Origin: Manduca sexta
Taxonomy: Eukaryota; Arthropoda; Insecta; Lepidoptera; Sphingidae
NCBI RefSeq assembly: GCF_014839805.1
Contig: NC_051141.1
Coordinates: 14,206,777 to 14,270,776 of the forward strand
Length of the DNA: 64,000 nt
Reading direction: 5' to 3'
The notes beneath the pieces are model-generated. The model was given only the letters and a program-made list of their open reading frames with translations. It searched no databases and had not been told where the DNA came from. Of this stretch, positions 49,459 to 59,812 are shown one piece after another. The position numbers and the translations under genes were made by a program. Positions within the stretch are counted from its first letter, which is position 1. Every line of letters starts with the position of its first letter.

Positions 49459-51103
49459 GGGGCATTCCACGTGAAGCGGGCACGAAAAAAAACTCGATGT
49501 CTCAGATTTTCGTAATATTTGATTATGTTATACCTGTATATGTCCTCGATCCAGATACAAAATATTATTAAAGTGTAAAGCCTGGTTAGCAAGTAAAAGG
49601 ACTTTGAAGTTTTGACTGGCCGGCTGGTACATACGCCACTTCGAATCCAATTATCAAGTTTTTAAGTGTTACAATAAAATAAATAAAGCAATTAAATAAA
49701 TACTTCATTTAATGAGCTTTTTTATTGTATTTTTGGAAACTGAAAAATGTTTTTTTTTCTTTGAAAAAAATGTGTTTGAAAGTTTCAAACTTGAATTTCA
49801 CAAAGTTGGCATATTTATATTTTTTTTTTTTTTCTAAAAATAGCTACTATTGTATAGATAATCCCTGCGAAGTTTCATAATGGGCTGAGAAGTAGTTTCG
49901 GAGCTAGACCGATTACAGTGCCGAAGCGCGGCGGTCGCCAGAAAGAGCGAAGTAGTAAAAACTTTCAATTAAACTAAATACTTTCGATCAGAGTATTTTA
50001 TCATGTTTTGCATCGCTCTAACGATTCAATTACATCTGATTATAATATTAAAAAACATATTTATATAACTGACGGTGCACAACAACATTTGAAACTTGGC
50101 AAGGATAATCTATATACAATATTGGCTATTTTAGTAGAAAAAAGTTATTATATAAATATGCCAACTTTGTGAAATACAAGTTTGTAACATTAAAATATAT
50201 ATGAATAATAATAATAAATAGTAGTAGTAATAATAAATATGAGTTTGTGGCATTGATGTTCTAGCCTATATGTATAAGTGGTCGGGTATCGTGATGGCTT
50301 TGTTTGATGCGTTATGTAAACTAGCTTGTGTCGCCAGGCGTTTTAGGTTACCACCGAGACCATCAAATTGCCCTTCTACCATGTGAAGTGGCACGAAAAT
50401 GAAATTCTGCATCTTAACCACAATCCTGTTTGAAATATAACAAGTTAATACAATTAAATCTTTTTAAAATGTTGTTGTGCACCGTCAGTAATATAAATAT
50501 ATTTTTTTATATTATAATCAGATGTAATTGAATCGTTAGAGCGATGCAAAACATGATAAAATACTCTGATCGAAAGTATTTAGTTTAATTGAAAGTTTTT
50601 ACTACTTCGCTCTTTCTGGCGACCGCCGCGCTTCGGCACTGTAATCGGTCTAGCTCCGAAACTACGTCTCAGCCTATTATGAAACTTCGCAAGGATTATC
50701 TATACAATAGTAGCTATTTTTAGAAAAAAAATAAAAAATATATAAATATGCCAACTTTGTGAAATTCAAGTTTGAAACTTTCAAACACATTTTTTTCAAA
50801 GAAAAAAAAATATTTTTCAATTTCCAAAAATACAATAAAAAAGCTCATTAAATGAAGTATTTATTTCATTGCTTTATTTATTTTATTGTAACATTTAAAA
50901 ACTTGATAATTGGACTCGAAGTGGCGTATACCAGCCGCCCAGTCAAAACTTCAAAGTCCTTTAACTCGCTAACCAGGCTTTATACTTTAATAATATTTTG
51001 TATCTGGATCGAGGACATATACAGGTATAACATAATCAAATATTACGAAAATCTGAGACATCGAGTTTTTTTTCGTGCCCGCTTCACGTGGAATGCCCCA
51101 TAA
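49455..51103. mobile_element. Foldback transposon with ~632-bp inverted arms, ATAA duplication
   Basis: The element proper is 49459-51099 (1641 bases), flanked by ATAA at 49455-49458 and 51100-51103. Arms are 49459-50090 and 50467-51099, starting GGGGCATTCCACGTGAAG and matching over their whole length with scattered mismatches. The 376-base centre has no transposase. It repeats part of the right arm in the same orientation (50098-50190 resembles 50696-50790) and has an AAT/AGT microsatellite at 50206-50238. It interrupts a LINE tail whose intact relative is at 33010-33062. A 4-bp duplication with such long arms does not let me name the superfamily. Confidence 0.88.
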
Positions 51104-51160
51104 GTGTAACTATGTTCGCCTACGTGATGAATAAAGCATTTTTTTTTTTTATTTTATATG
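51104..51160 (+). mobile_element. LINE 3' tail, right side of the broken copy
   Basis: GTGTAACTATGTTCGCCTACGTGATGAATAAAG and a T-rich tail match 33017-33062. The left side ends at 49458, before the foldback element. Confidence 0.75.
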
Positions 51161-51483
51161 GAATCTATCTTTGTGACGTATTAACCATATAATTTTTTAC
51201 CTACTTAGCAATTAACTATAGATTAAAACAACGTTTGTATACTTGCATTATTTACTAATTAATATTCTTCTAACCATTTTTATGAATCTAACACAAAAAG
51301 AAACAGATACTATGCGTAAATACTTGTGTATGTAGGTTAAGATACCTAATTAAAACTCTGCTTTCAACCGATAATGTTGTTCAAAATATAATATATGTAT
51401 ACTTAGGTATGTATGGGCAATAGTATAATGAATGATTGCTGGACAGATACAGGTGAATCTTCTAAATGGACGTCAGCATAAAT
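51161..51483. other. Gene-free stretch
   Basis: AT-rich, with nothing I can name. Confidence 0.4.
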
Positions 51484-51640
51484 AATGATTTCTTATGTTT
51501 ACGCGAATGTAAGACATTGAAATGAAACTGCAAAATTCATTGGAACCTTTCACAAGACATTGAAAGACTGCAGATTACGACATGTCGGGGGAAAATTATA
51601 ATATAAAAACAGGGATAAAATCTGCAAAATAGTTTAATAT
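51484..51640. repeat. Foldback repeat F, copy 2, decayed
   Basis: Begins ATGATTTCTTATGTTTACGC like 42478, keeps GCAGATTACGACATGTCGGG and ends AAAATAGTTTAATA. The left arm is largely degraded. Confidence 0.55.
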
Positions 51641-52514
51641 CAAAATAATTTACTCAATTGGCATAAACGAAATGTTTTTATAAATTTCTCAAAAATAAAA
51701 TATGATTTACAGTTAAATTTTATGCATATCAATCAAATAGGCATCACAGTGCACATTGCTCCATTGCTTCCTAAGTTCTTACGCCATTAACTAGTAGATT
51801 AACAAAAAAAATATTGAACTCAGCTGTACTACATACTTACTTACAGGAGCCACGCGTTCTAATATTGCGTTATGAAAATCGGAACATATTACGATATACA
51901 GAATCTTCATGAATTATAAATCGGACTACTTGTCTACGTGGTACGTTAGACCGTAGACAACGATCTACAAAAAGTATACGACGATCTGGAGACTCGCATG
52001 TTACTTCGTATTTATAATTTTAAATGAAGGTGTAAGAACTAATTATGAAATAATTATTTTAATTAACTACAACTTTGTTCTAGTAAAAATATAATTAAAG
52101 AAACATAGGTAAATAATCTATCGCAGGCAACCCCAAACCAGCACACATTTTAGTTTGAATGCAAGTAATTAGACGAGCTCACTCACGCATAGCGTGATCT
52201 TTAATACAGTGTTGCGCGACGTTTGTTTGCATTTATTCAACTAGGTAAGTATATGATATAAGATTAAAGGTTGTACTTAAAGGCTTTGAAATAAAAATAA
52301 CCGATTCCAAGAATTAAAAAATTCTAAGAGACGCATATTTACAAAATCCAACACATACTTAACGAATCCGAAAAGACCACCAGGTAAAAATTATCACTGA
52401 ATAAACATATAAAAAACATCACGAAGAATTGAGCAATGTCCTTTGTAGTCGGTCAAAAACATCTGTACTTAATCGTCCCTTTTCTATACAAATAAATTTT
52501 ACCTTTGAAACGTT
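51641..52514. other. Gene-free stretch
   Basis: No feature recognised. Confidence 0.4.
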
Positions 52515-52557
52515 AAAATAAAACTATTTTTCGGATTTTATCGCGGTTTTAATATTT
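52515..52557. repeat. Foldback repeat F, copy 3, short piece
   Basis: AATAAAACTATTTTTCGGAT and TTTATCGCGGTTTTAATATT match the left arm of the copy at 42509. Confidence 0.55.
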
Positions 52558-52735
52558 ATCTATACTATCTTTGAACGTTCTGTCTATATTAGCTTGGTGC
52601 AAAACAATCAACATGTCTAATTCTAAAATTATATGAAAACCCAAATAAATATCAATTGGACTTTGCAATAATGGCATATAATGGTCTCAGTCAATACGTT
52701 TTCCACTCGGCCGTCAAACGCTCGATTAACAATCA

Positions 52736-52969
52736 ATGCACCACGCCTCTCAATTCATGCCATATTTGCTCGTAAACTACGCTTTGGAAAGGACGTTTGA
52801 AATGGACAATATTGCGTTTGAATTGGATGAAAACCTGGTGGTGGTTGGAGAAGCCGTCGCTGACCATGTCCCCCCATGTGTGGTGTACAGGAGTGGCACT
52901 TACAAATCCGTACCCAGGTGTGATGTTACTGCGTGTCATGCTGGTGTCGTGGTACCTGTTTATGGCTTG
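52736..52969 (+). CDS. Candidate exon, unknown product
   Basis: An open frame from ATG 52736, preceded by an in-frame TAA (52727), gives 78 residues of fairly normal composition (for example AFELDENLVVVGEAVADHV and CDVTACHAGVVVPVYG). It ends beside a strong donor GTAAGT (from 52970). GC content is above the flanks. The antisense frame is equally long, so coding direction is not secure, and I recognise no family. It may be a decayed transposon piece. Confidence 0.2.
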
Positions 52970-52989
52970 TAAGTATTTTATTAATATCA

Positions 52990-53325
52990 CACAACGCTAG
53001 TAACATACTAAAATATGTTAGGTAAGTACTCTAATGATTACAAAACTTTATCAACATGTTTTTAATGTGTAATTATTATATTTTGCGCCTTTAATAGCTA
53101 TATATCTATAAACAAAGATAAAACATTGGTAACTAGATTGTACAGGTTATGTTAATTAAACGCATAATATGTACTTATTTTGTACTTGCCTGCATGTGTT
53201 CTTCGATGACTATGAAATCATAACGAAATATAGCTATAGGTACCTCAACTATAATATTAATCTGTTCCCTTTTTAAGAATTTTATGATGCTCACAGAGGT
53301 ATCGATTTGGCATAATTAGAGTTTG
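52990..53325. other. Gene-free stretch
   Basis: AT-rich; nothing seen. Confidence 0.4.
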
Positions 53326-53692
53326 TTAAGGCGATACCTCAAGGTCCATTTTCATAAATTTTGTTTCGGCTTTAATCTGGGTAACTAAACAAGTATTGGC
53401 AAGTAAAGAATTTAAATTCACGTCTAGTTAGTGATTAGTTCTCGCAGTTGAAAGAAAAACGTAAAAATAATTAATAATCATGGATATTTCGGCCATTAAA
53501 ATTTAATATGACGAAATTTTAAAGGCAGAAATATCCATGATTATTAATTATTTTTACATTTTTCTTTCAACTGCGAGAACTAATCACTAACTAGACGTGA
53601 ATTTAAATTCTTTACTTGCCAATACTTGTTTAGTTACCCAGATTAAAGGCGAAACAAAATCTATGAAAATGGACCTTGAGGTATCGCCTTAA
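53326..53692. mobile_element. TTAA-bounded palindromic MITE, copy 1
   Basis: 367 bases from TTAA to TTAA, almost entirely one inverted repeat: GGCGATACCTCAAGGTCC at the left end and its complement at the right. The loop is short and AT-rich (about 53504-53512). Known mismatches between arms include GTTTCGGC (left) against GTTTCGCC (right, complemented) and AAAACGTAAA against AAAATGTAAA. TTAA at both ends suggests a TTAA-targeting transposase such as piggyBac-type, but the ends lack the typical CCC, so this is open. Confidence 0.88.
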
Positions 53693-54107
53693 ACTTAGAA
53701 ATTTAATTAATTATGGTCATATTTCGAGCTCTTGGTAATAGCAGTTATAGATGTCAGGCCGTTTTAAGACCAATTACTTATACTGAATGGATTAAAACCA
53801 AAAAAGCGGTATAAATCTGAAATAAGTAATCCATTCTCTTGGTTCAAAACCATTGGTGTTGATGATTATGTTTTCCTAATTAAGTATAACATATTCTTGA
53901 TTTTACATTTATAAACTGTGTAAAGATTTTTAAATATGTGGTTCGTCCGATCAATCGTAGCTATTTCTTAGAAAGTTATAAAAACTCTATTAATAAGTAA
54001 AAACTCTGTGTTGGGAAATATACTTTTTTTTCATTGTTATCAAACGATATAAATTATAATCAATTTGATTTGGTTTAAAATCAAACTTCCACTCTCGTCA
54101 CTCGTCT
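53693..54107. other. Gene-free stretch
   Basis: AT-rich; a weak inverted word pair ATTACTTAT/ATAAGTAAT near 53775-53830 and nothing more. Confidence 0.4.
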
Positions 54108-54740
54108 TATTTTTGTTTTCGCAGAGAAAGTGCCTTATAAATGCAGCCAAGCCTTCGTGGGGGGCGACTGGTTAGTTATGTTGGGGTCACCGTGCCTAAC
54201 GACCCGGCGTTGAGCTGCCTGGATTTCATCCCGGCGACCGCCGGACTGAGTCCCTAACCTATATACTAGTGATGGATTAATCAGTATTAGCACTAATTGT
54301 TAGCATGCTAACCCTCAGTTAGCATTTCATAAATTAAATACAGTTGCTCAATTTTCTGAAGTGCTAATTAATTCGTACGTTCAATAGAGCGCTTCGCAAT
54401 AGCAGCGTAAGCAAACATTCTCCTTTGCTCAGGAATACTAAATGAATTCCGTGCTAATGCTAATCCTAACGCGCCTGTTTTTTGTAGAGGAGGGAACCAG
54501 AAAAAAGGCGCGAGATGCGTCGCTCAACCGAAAGACGCTCTGGACCTCATGAGACCTACCTTCCACGTTGTTGTCCATCCCGGGGGTCACCACAATATGC
54601 GACATGTACTACATAACGAAACTAAGGGCGGACGGTTCGTTACCGCCCGCCGACGATCCCGCGATGGCCCATATTAGTCGCCAATTTCTATTGGCAGGGG
54701 ATACCGTGGTGGAATTTTCCAAACGGCCCAATCCATAGAA
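54108..54740 (-). mobile_element. GC-rich non-LTR retrotransposon 3' part, minus copy
   Basis: On the minus strand it runs from GGAATTTTCCACCACGGTAT (54716 down) through CGGCGGTCGCCGGGATGAAA to CTTTCTCTGCGAAAACAAAA, an A-rich 3' end at about 54108. The same order occurs on the plus strand at 55310-56062, so these are copies of one family head to head. About 215 bases at 54263-54480 do not fit the family; they contain GTTAGCATGCTAAC (54299-54312) and repeated TTAGCAC words and may be a small insertion. Confidence 0.7.
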
Positions 54741-54984
54741 CGGATTGCCAGCTCCATAATTAGTAACCAGTATATAGATAATGTTAGATTATTTTTTGGT
54801 TTATAGTGGATTTTAGAGACAGTAGGTATAATTTTTTGTTAAAATGTTTTTTCTATAAATTGATTAAAAAGAAACTTCACGTCATGACCAAAAATTGCCC
54901 AAAATGTATGTAGTGTAAACCATAGTTCTTGGGGACGAGTTTTATACCAATTAAAACGGTGTTTTTTGGGGTTTAATACTGACT
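54741..54984. other. AT-rich spacer between the two LINE copies
   Basis: Nothing recognised. Confidence 0.4.
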
Positions 54985-55678
54985 GACTAAACGGGGCCAG
55001 CGGGGGGTCGCGCAGTTAGTTTGTGCCGGTTGAGCTCACTATGGCAAACCCCGGGATGGACAGCGGCGCGGAAGGTAGACTTCTTGCTGTAGACGCTGAC
55101 AGCTTCCTTAGGTGCGCTGGGCTTGTACACCAACGCCCATCTCTCCCCATAGGAGATGGGCCGCACAAGACAGCTGCGGTCGACAACTTAGACACTTCCG
55201 TCGGAGGAAGCGTCCCTAATGCGCCAAAGAGGGCCAAGACGGAGTTTAAGTTGCTATGGTGTGCGCGGCGTTGTACATATCATGGTCCGCCCTCTGGAAT
55301 GGGGGCGTTTGGAGAATTCCACCACGGTATCCCTTGCCCGTTGTAAGAGGCGACTAATAGGGGCCACGAAGGGGGTCGTCGGCGGACAGCAGGGGGCTGT
55401 CCGCCCTAGTGCATTTCTGTGCATCTTTTCCACATTTTTCGGTTGACCCCTGGGATGGACGTCAGTATGTAGTGGGCCTCATGCTGCTGTAGATGCCGAG
55501 GGCGTCCTTCGGTGCGCGGGGGCTTCTGAGATACCCCCTCCCATAGGAGACGGGCCGCAAGGAGGCACCGCGCAGGGGCGACTGCGGTCGTAGACTTAGA
55601 CACCTTAACGTCAGAGGAAGCCCGCAGCCGTCTCTAATGCGCCGAAGAGGGCCACGGCGGAGTTTTAGCTGGTAGGCC
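54985..55678 (+). mobile_element. GC-rich non-LTR retrotransposon fragment, plus copy
   Basis: Two related blocks follow each other: each has a GGGATGGAC start, GTAGACGC or GTAGATGC, CATAGGAGATGGGCCGC or CATAGGAGACGGGCCGC, and CTAATGCGCC(A/G)A(A)GAGGGCCA. So it contains an internal duplication (about 55055-55260 and 55450-55665). Between them is the ACCACGGTATCCCTTGCCCG block. Frames exist over 100 codons but carry no known domain. The clade is not resolved. Confidence 0.65.
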
Positions 55679-56170
55679 GTGCATAGGTTAGTTGTACATA
55701 GGGTTAGGGTCTCGGCCCGGCGGTCGCCCGAAGGTCGTCATCAAATCCGGGCGACTCAACGCCGGGCCGTAAGGCACGGTTACCCCAGCATAACCGCTCA
55801 GTCGCCCCCCATGAAGGCTAGGCGGTAGTAATAAGGTACTTTCTCCGCGAAAACAAACAAAAAAAGCCCGTGCATAGGTTAGCTATAAATAGGGTTAGGG
55901 ACTCGAACCGGCGGTCGCCCGAAGGTTGTCATCAAATCCGGGCGGCTCAACGCCGGGCCGTAAGGCACGGTTACTCCAGCATAACCGCTCAGTCGCTCCC
56001 CACGAAGGCTGGGCGGTAGTAGTAAGGGGCTTTCTCCGCGAAACCAAAAAAAAAAAAGGTTTGCCCATATGGATAGGAACTCGGCCCGGCGGTAGATAGT
56101 AAAATCAAATTCGAGCGGTTCAACGCCGGATTGTAAGGCGCAGTGACCCTACAGTCGCAGCCCAGTCGTC
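55679..56170 (+). repeat. Tandem LINE 3' ends (two units of ~191 bp plus a decayed third)
   Basis: GTGCATAGGTTAG recurs at 55679 and 55870. Each unit passes through GGCGGTCGCCCGAAGGT, CTCAACGCCGGGCCGTAAGG, CATAACCGCTCAGTCGC and GGCGGTAGTA, and ends CTTTCTCCGCGAAA plus an A-rich run. A third, diverged piece follows at about 56068-56170. Since each unit ends in its own A-rich run, they may be separate truncated insertions or duplicated 3' UTR units. Confidence 0.85.
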
Positions 56171-56767
56171 GTAGTATTTCAAATATTTGGAGCCGAGATA
56201 TTTTGAAATAAATATTTGAAATATCTATGGCTTCAAAATACATTTTAGCATAAATATATTTAGCAATCTTATTATCGGGTGCGTTCTGAAGAAAATAATT
56301 GTTCATTCCCAACAAGAGGCTATTTTTTTTCTTTTTTTTTTAATCTGCCGCGGTTAGGAAGGAGGAGAAGAGGAAGGAGTAGGAGTTTGTTAGGATGGTT
56401 GGAAAGCAGAGGGAGGGGAGGTGTTCGCGAACCCTTATAGGCCCTTATATATAGGCTCAATGTTTATTTAGCAACCAAGAGGTATACACATTACACTATG
56501 TGCCTAGAGTTGCGGCCTAATGTTCCCCCGTGCATGGGCGTGCATTCGGTGTGAAGACAGAGCGCACTATAGTTGTTTCGAGGGGGAGGCTATTTGTTTG
56601 AAAGTACTTACTCACATTTATAAATCTAATGTTTATAAAAGGAAATTCTGCTCCTGCTGCTGCATCCTAAATAGGATGAACTAGATTAGTTCTATTCTAT
56701 TTACTTTACCAAATACCTGACAGTATTTCGGTTTTTATTTATAAATAGGTAAAATAGTTTAAAAAAG
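56171..56767. other. Purine-rich tract and unassigned sequence
   Basis: 56350-56425 is a G/A-rich tract (GGAAGGAGGAGAAGAGGAAG). 56500-56590 is GC-richer (TGTTCCCCCGTGCATGGGCG) and may be retroposon remains. No exon was seen. Confidence 0.4.
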
Positions 56768-57094
56768 CGGCGATAGGCTAGTTGGTTGTGGAACGGACTG
56801 CTGAGACGAATGTCGCCGGTTCAAATCCCAAGGGCACACACCGCTGACTTTTCTAAAAAATTACGTGTGTATTCTTTGTGAATTATCGCTTGCTTTAACG
56901 GAGAAGGAAAACATCGTGAGGAAACCTCCATACCTGAGAAATTGTCTATTAGGAATTTTCGAAGGTGTGTGAAGTCTACCAACCCGCACTAGGCCAGTGT
57001 GGTGGACTAAGGCCTATTCCCTCTCAGTAGTAGAGGAGGCCCGTGCCCAACAGTGGGACACTATATAATACAGGGCTGATAATATTATTATTAT
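56768..57094 (+). mobile_element. tRNA-derived SINE, family B, full length
   Basis: tRNA-like head CGGCGATAGGCTAGTTGGT (box A) with GCCGGTTCAAATCCC (box B). The body has the well-known lepidopteran phrases AACATCGTGAGGAAACCTCC, CTACCAACCCGCACTAGGCC and CTCAGTAGTAGAGGAGGCCC, and a (ATT)n tail. Well conserved, so probably young. Confidence 0.92.
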
Positions 57095-57712
57095 CTTGCG
57101 GGAAATCATGGCATGGGCCCAACACGTAGAGGCCCCTTTAAGATACATTACTCTACTCTTTATTCACCTTGCAAGTTCTCTCTCTGTCTGTACTTATAGA
57201 GGAAATACAGCCAAAGACAGCGTTTACAAAGTGCAGGGACGATGGCAGAAACGATGGGAATTATACTGGGTCTATGGATGGGATTTAGCTGGACTGGTTG
57301 CTGGGCTATCGATTGAGACAACGGGACGCCTGCCAAGTAAAATGTCTCAATCCTATGTATTCAAGGCAGACGGTGACTTCCCCCCACTACATGGGCATCT
57401 CAGAAGTGGCGTAAGCCGACGACGCAACACCGGTGTAGGAGGCTTAAGGGTATCGAGAGGTGTGCACCGATTTCACAATCGCGGGTCGCTGTCGCGTCCC
57501 GGAGCGGGTTTCCCCGCTATTACGTAGATTGAGCACTTCCATCCTGGAGCTGAGGTTCGTAGCTCTTGCGACTTCCACTCCTAGCCGGCCGGTTAAGGCA
57601 AGCCATGGGTCAGGGAGTCTCATGTAGCCCCCACGGAATCAAGGAACGCGGTGTCGCCACTCACGGTCGGCTCGCCACAAAGCCGCCCCAGCGGGCTTAA
57701 AATTATTATTAT
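57095..57712 (+). mobile_element. GC-rich retroposon with (ATT)n tail
   Basis: GC-rich from 57100 to 57700 and ends CCCCAGCGGGCTTAAAATTA followed by (ATT)n, as a non-LTR element would. The 143-codon frame at 57096-57527 carries no domain I recognise. Its tail repeats that of the SINE directly before it. Confidence 0.5.
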
Positions 57713-57778
57713 TATTAAAATAGTTTATGAAATTTTATATATTAAATACTTACAAGACCTAAAAATATTTTGTATTTT

Positions 57779-58339
57779 AAGGTCAGTCGGGGAAAGTGCG
57801 CCATAAAATTTTCATAGCTGAATTCAAAGCAAAATAATTTCTTTTTGTGCTTACTTAAGAATGTAATTTTATTAATTTAATAATATTTGGTATTTTGTGC
57901 TAACGACCTATATCCATTCAAGGAAATCAGACAGTAAATTTAAAATATTTTGCTCAAAGTAAAACAAAATGATAGTAGACGCACTTGCCTCCGGAAATGG
58001 GGCAAGTGCCTTATATAAATAAAATTCAGGCAGGAAGTTAAAATAAAAGGTTTAAACTATGTACTCACCTTACTGGTTTACAGAAATATGTTAAATATCT
58101 TGAAATATTTGATGTAATCTTTCACGGGGTCATCTCTGTTTTCAGGTCTAAATGACACTTAATAGAAAATGGCGAATAAATCGTATTAAAATGAACAGAG
58201 CCATTTATATTTTTTAGTAGAACTGTATTTCAGTTAGTAGCATAGATATAAGATTGCGGTAATTGTGTAACATCAATAGTTTTAGATTTTTTTAAGGCAG
58301 GTGCACTTAGCCCGTCGGCGCACTTGCCCCCCTGACCTT
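57779..58339. mobile_element. Inverted-repeat element with GGCAAGTGC motifs
   Basis: The left end AAGGTCAGTCGGGGAAAGTG (CGCC) pairs with the right end GGCGCACTTGCCCCCCTGAC (CTT). Inside, at 57982-58010, GCACTTGCC and GGCAAGTGC form a hairpin of the same motif. About 560 bases, AT-rich interior, no transposase. The target duplication is not clear. Confidence 0.65.
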
Positions 58340-58368
58340 ACCTATTTTAAATACATTCGGAATAGTAC

Positions 58369-58736
58369 TTAAGGTTATAGCTTAAGGTCCATTTTTCATA
58401 CATTTTGTTTCACCTTTAATCTGGGTAACTAAACAAGTATTGACAAGTAAAGAATTTTAATTCACGTCTAGTTAGTGATTAGTTCTCGCAGTTCAAAGAA
58501 AAACGTAAAAATAATTAATATGCATGGATATTTCGGCCTTTAAAATTTCGTCGTATTAAATTTAAAGGCCGAAATATCCATGCATATTAATTATTTTTAC
58601 GTTTTTCTTTCAACTGCGAGAACTAATCACTAACTAGACGTGAATTTAAATTCTTTACTTGTCAATACTTGTTTAGTTACCCAGATTAAAGGTGAAACAA
58701 AATGTATGAAAAATGGACCTTAAGCTATAACCTTAA
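58369..58736. mobile_element. TTAA-bounded palindromic MITE, copy 2
   Basis: 368 bases, TTAA to TTAA, same family as 53326. Arms agree even better: the differences from copy 1 (GGTTATAGCTTAAGG for GGCGATACCTCAAGG; GTTTCACC; TTGACAAG; ATATGCATGG) are all matched by complementary changes in the right arm. Confidence 0.88.
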
Positions 58737-59650
58737 GCAAAGTATGTATTTTGCCCAACTGTAGATTACTATTTAAAATTTTGCGGATCCACATTCTAGC
58801 GCCATCTAGCGTCTACTTAAAAGATATCCTTATGAAACAAACTAAAACGTAGTGATTATATTTTATCTTTGAAGCAAACAATGGCATAGCTCCATCTATG
58901 TGAATATTATGAAAACTATTTAAACGTACTCTACGTATCACTTTCCATAACTGTAGGTTGATTCCCTATGCTACTCGCGATAACACACCGTAAACGCGTG
59001 TTGTCAAAACAAGCTCTAAACACAAACGCGTTTCATACACGCGCCACGATGTGTAATTGAAAAATAGGTATTGTGTATGCCGTACGATAGGTTGTCTATG
59101 CTTAATATTTTTTATATTACGATGTGTTAATGCGTTCAGAAATCTTTCATCCCCTCGAACCGGCAAGTATCGGTTTTTTTGAAAAGGCTTTTTTGTTTGT
59201 ATTCGTGATATTAAATGATGTAACTCGAATAAATCACTGCCAAACTTTATTTAATCCCATTTTTGTATATACTTAAATGTAAGAAACATGAAAGGAATAT
59301 AAAAATAATTTAAAGAAATTTCTGTAGACTGTGATTGTTTTCAAACGAAACAATATCACTTCAAAATGATTGTCAAATGTCAATGTCATAGACTTATTTA
59401 CTTGATTTGTTTACTAAAGCCACATTTTAAAAAAATGAATTGAATTGATATATTTAATGCTACTGAAGATTTTACACGAATGCTGTTATATGAGTAATAG
59501 TAAATGCTGTTGTGCTAATGCAGTTTGTGCTAAATTGGCGCTAACAACGTATATTAAGAGGAATTCTACGGACCTTCCATCATAAAATTTGTTGCAAAAT
59601 CGTTAAGGCATTAACTCAATTTTTTTTTATTTAGTTAAATAATGTAACTA
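58737..59650. other. Gene-free stretch
   Basis: AT-rich; no feature seen. Confidence 0.4.
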
Positions 59651-59812
59651 GGATGCCGTTTATCTGATGATAAGCGATACGACCGCCCATAAACAGTTAC
59701 AATGCCATCCGGAACTTTGAATTGCAAAGCACTATGTGACGTTCCACAGTAGGTTTTCAGAATGAGATAAAGATTTTAGGTCTTATAAAGTAATTACGCT
59801 AGTTACAATTTC
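59651..59812 (+). mobile_element. Degraded LINE/SINE-type retroposon fragment
   Basis: ATCTGATGATAAGCGATACG, ACCGCCCATAAACAGT, ATGCCATCCGGAACTTTGAA and AATTACGCTAGTTACAAT follow, in order, a retroposon 3' end that I recall as common in Lepidoptera. Only this copy is in the window. Confidence 0.5.
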
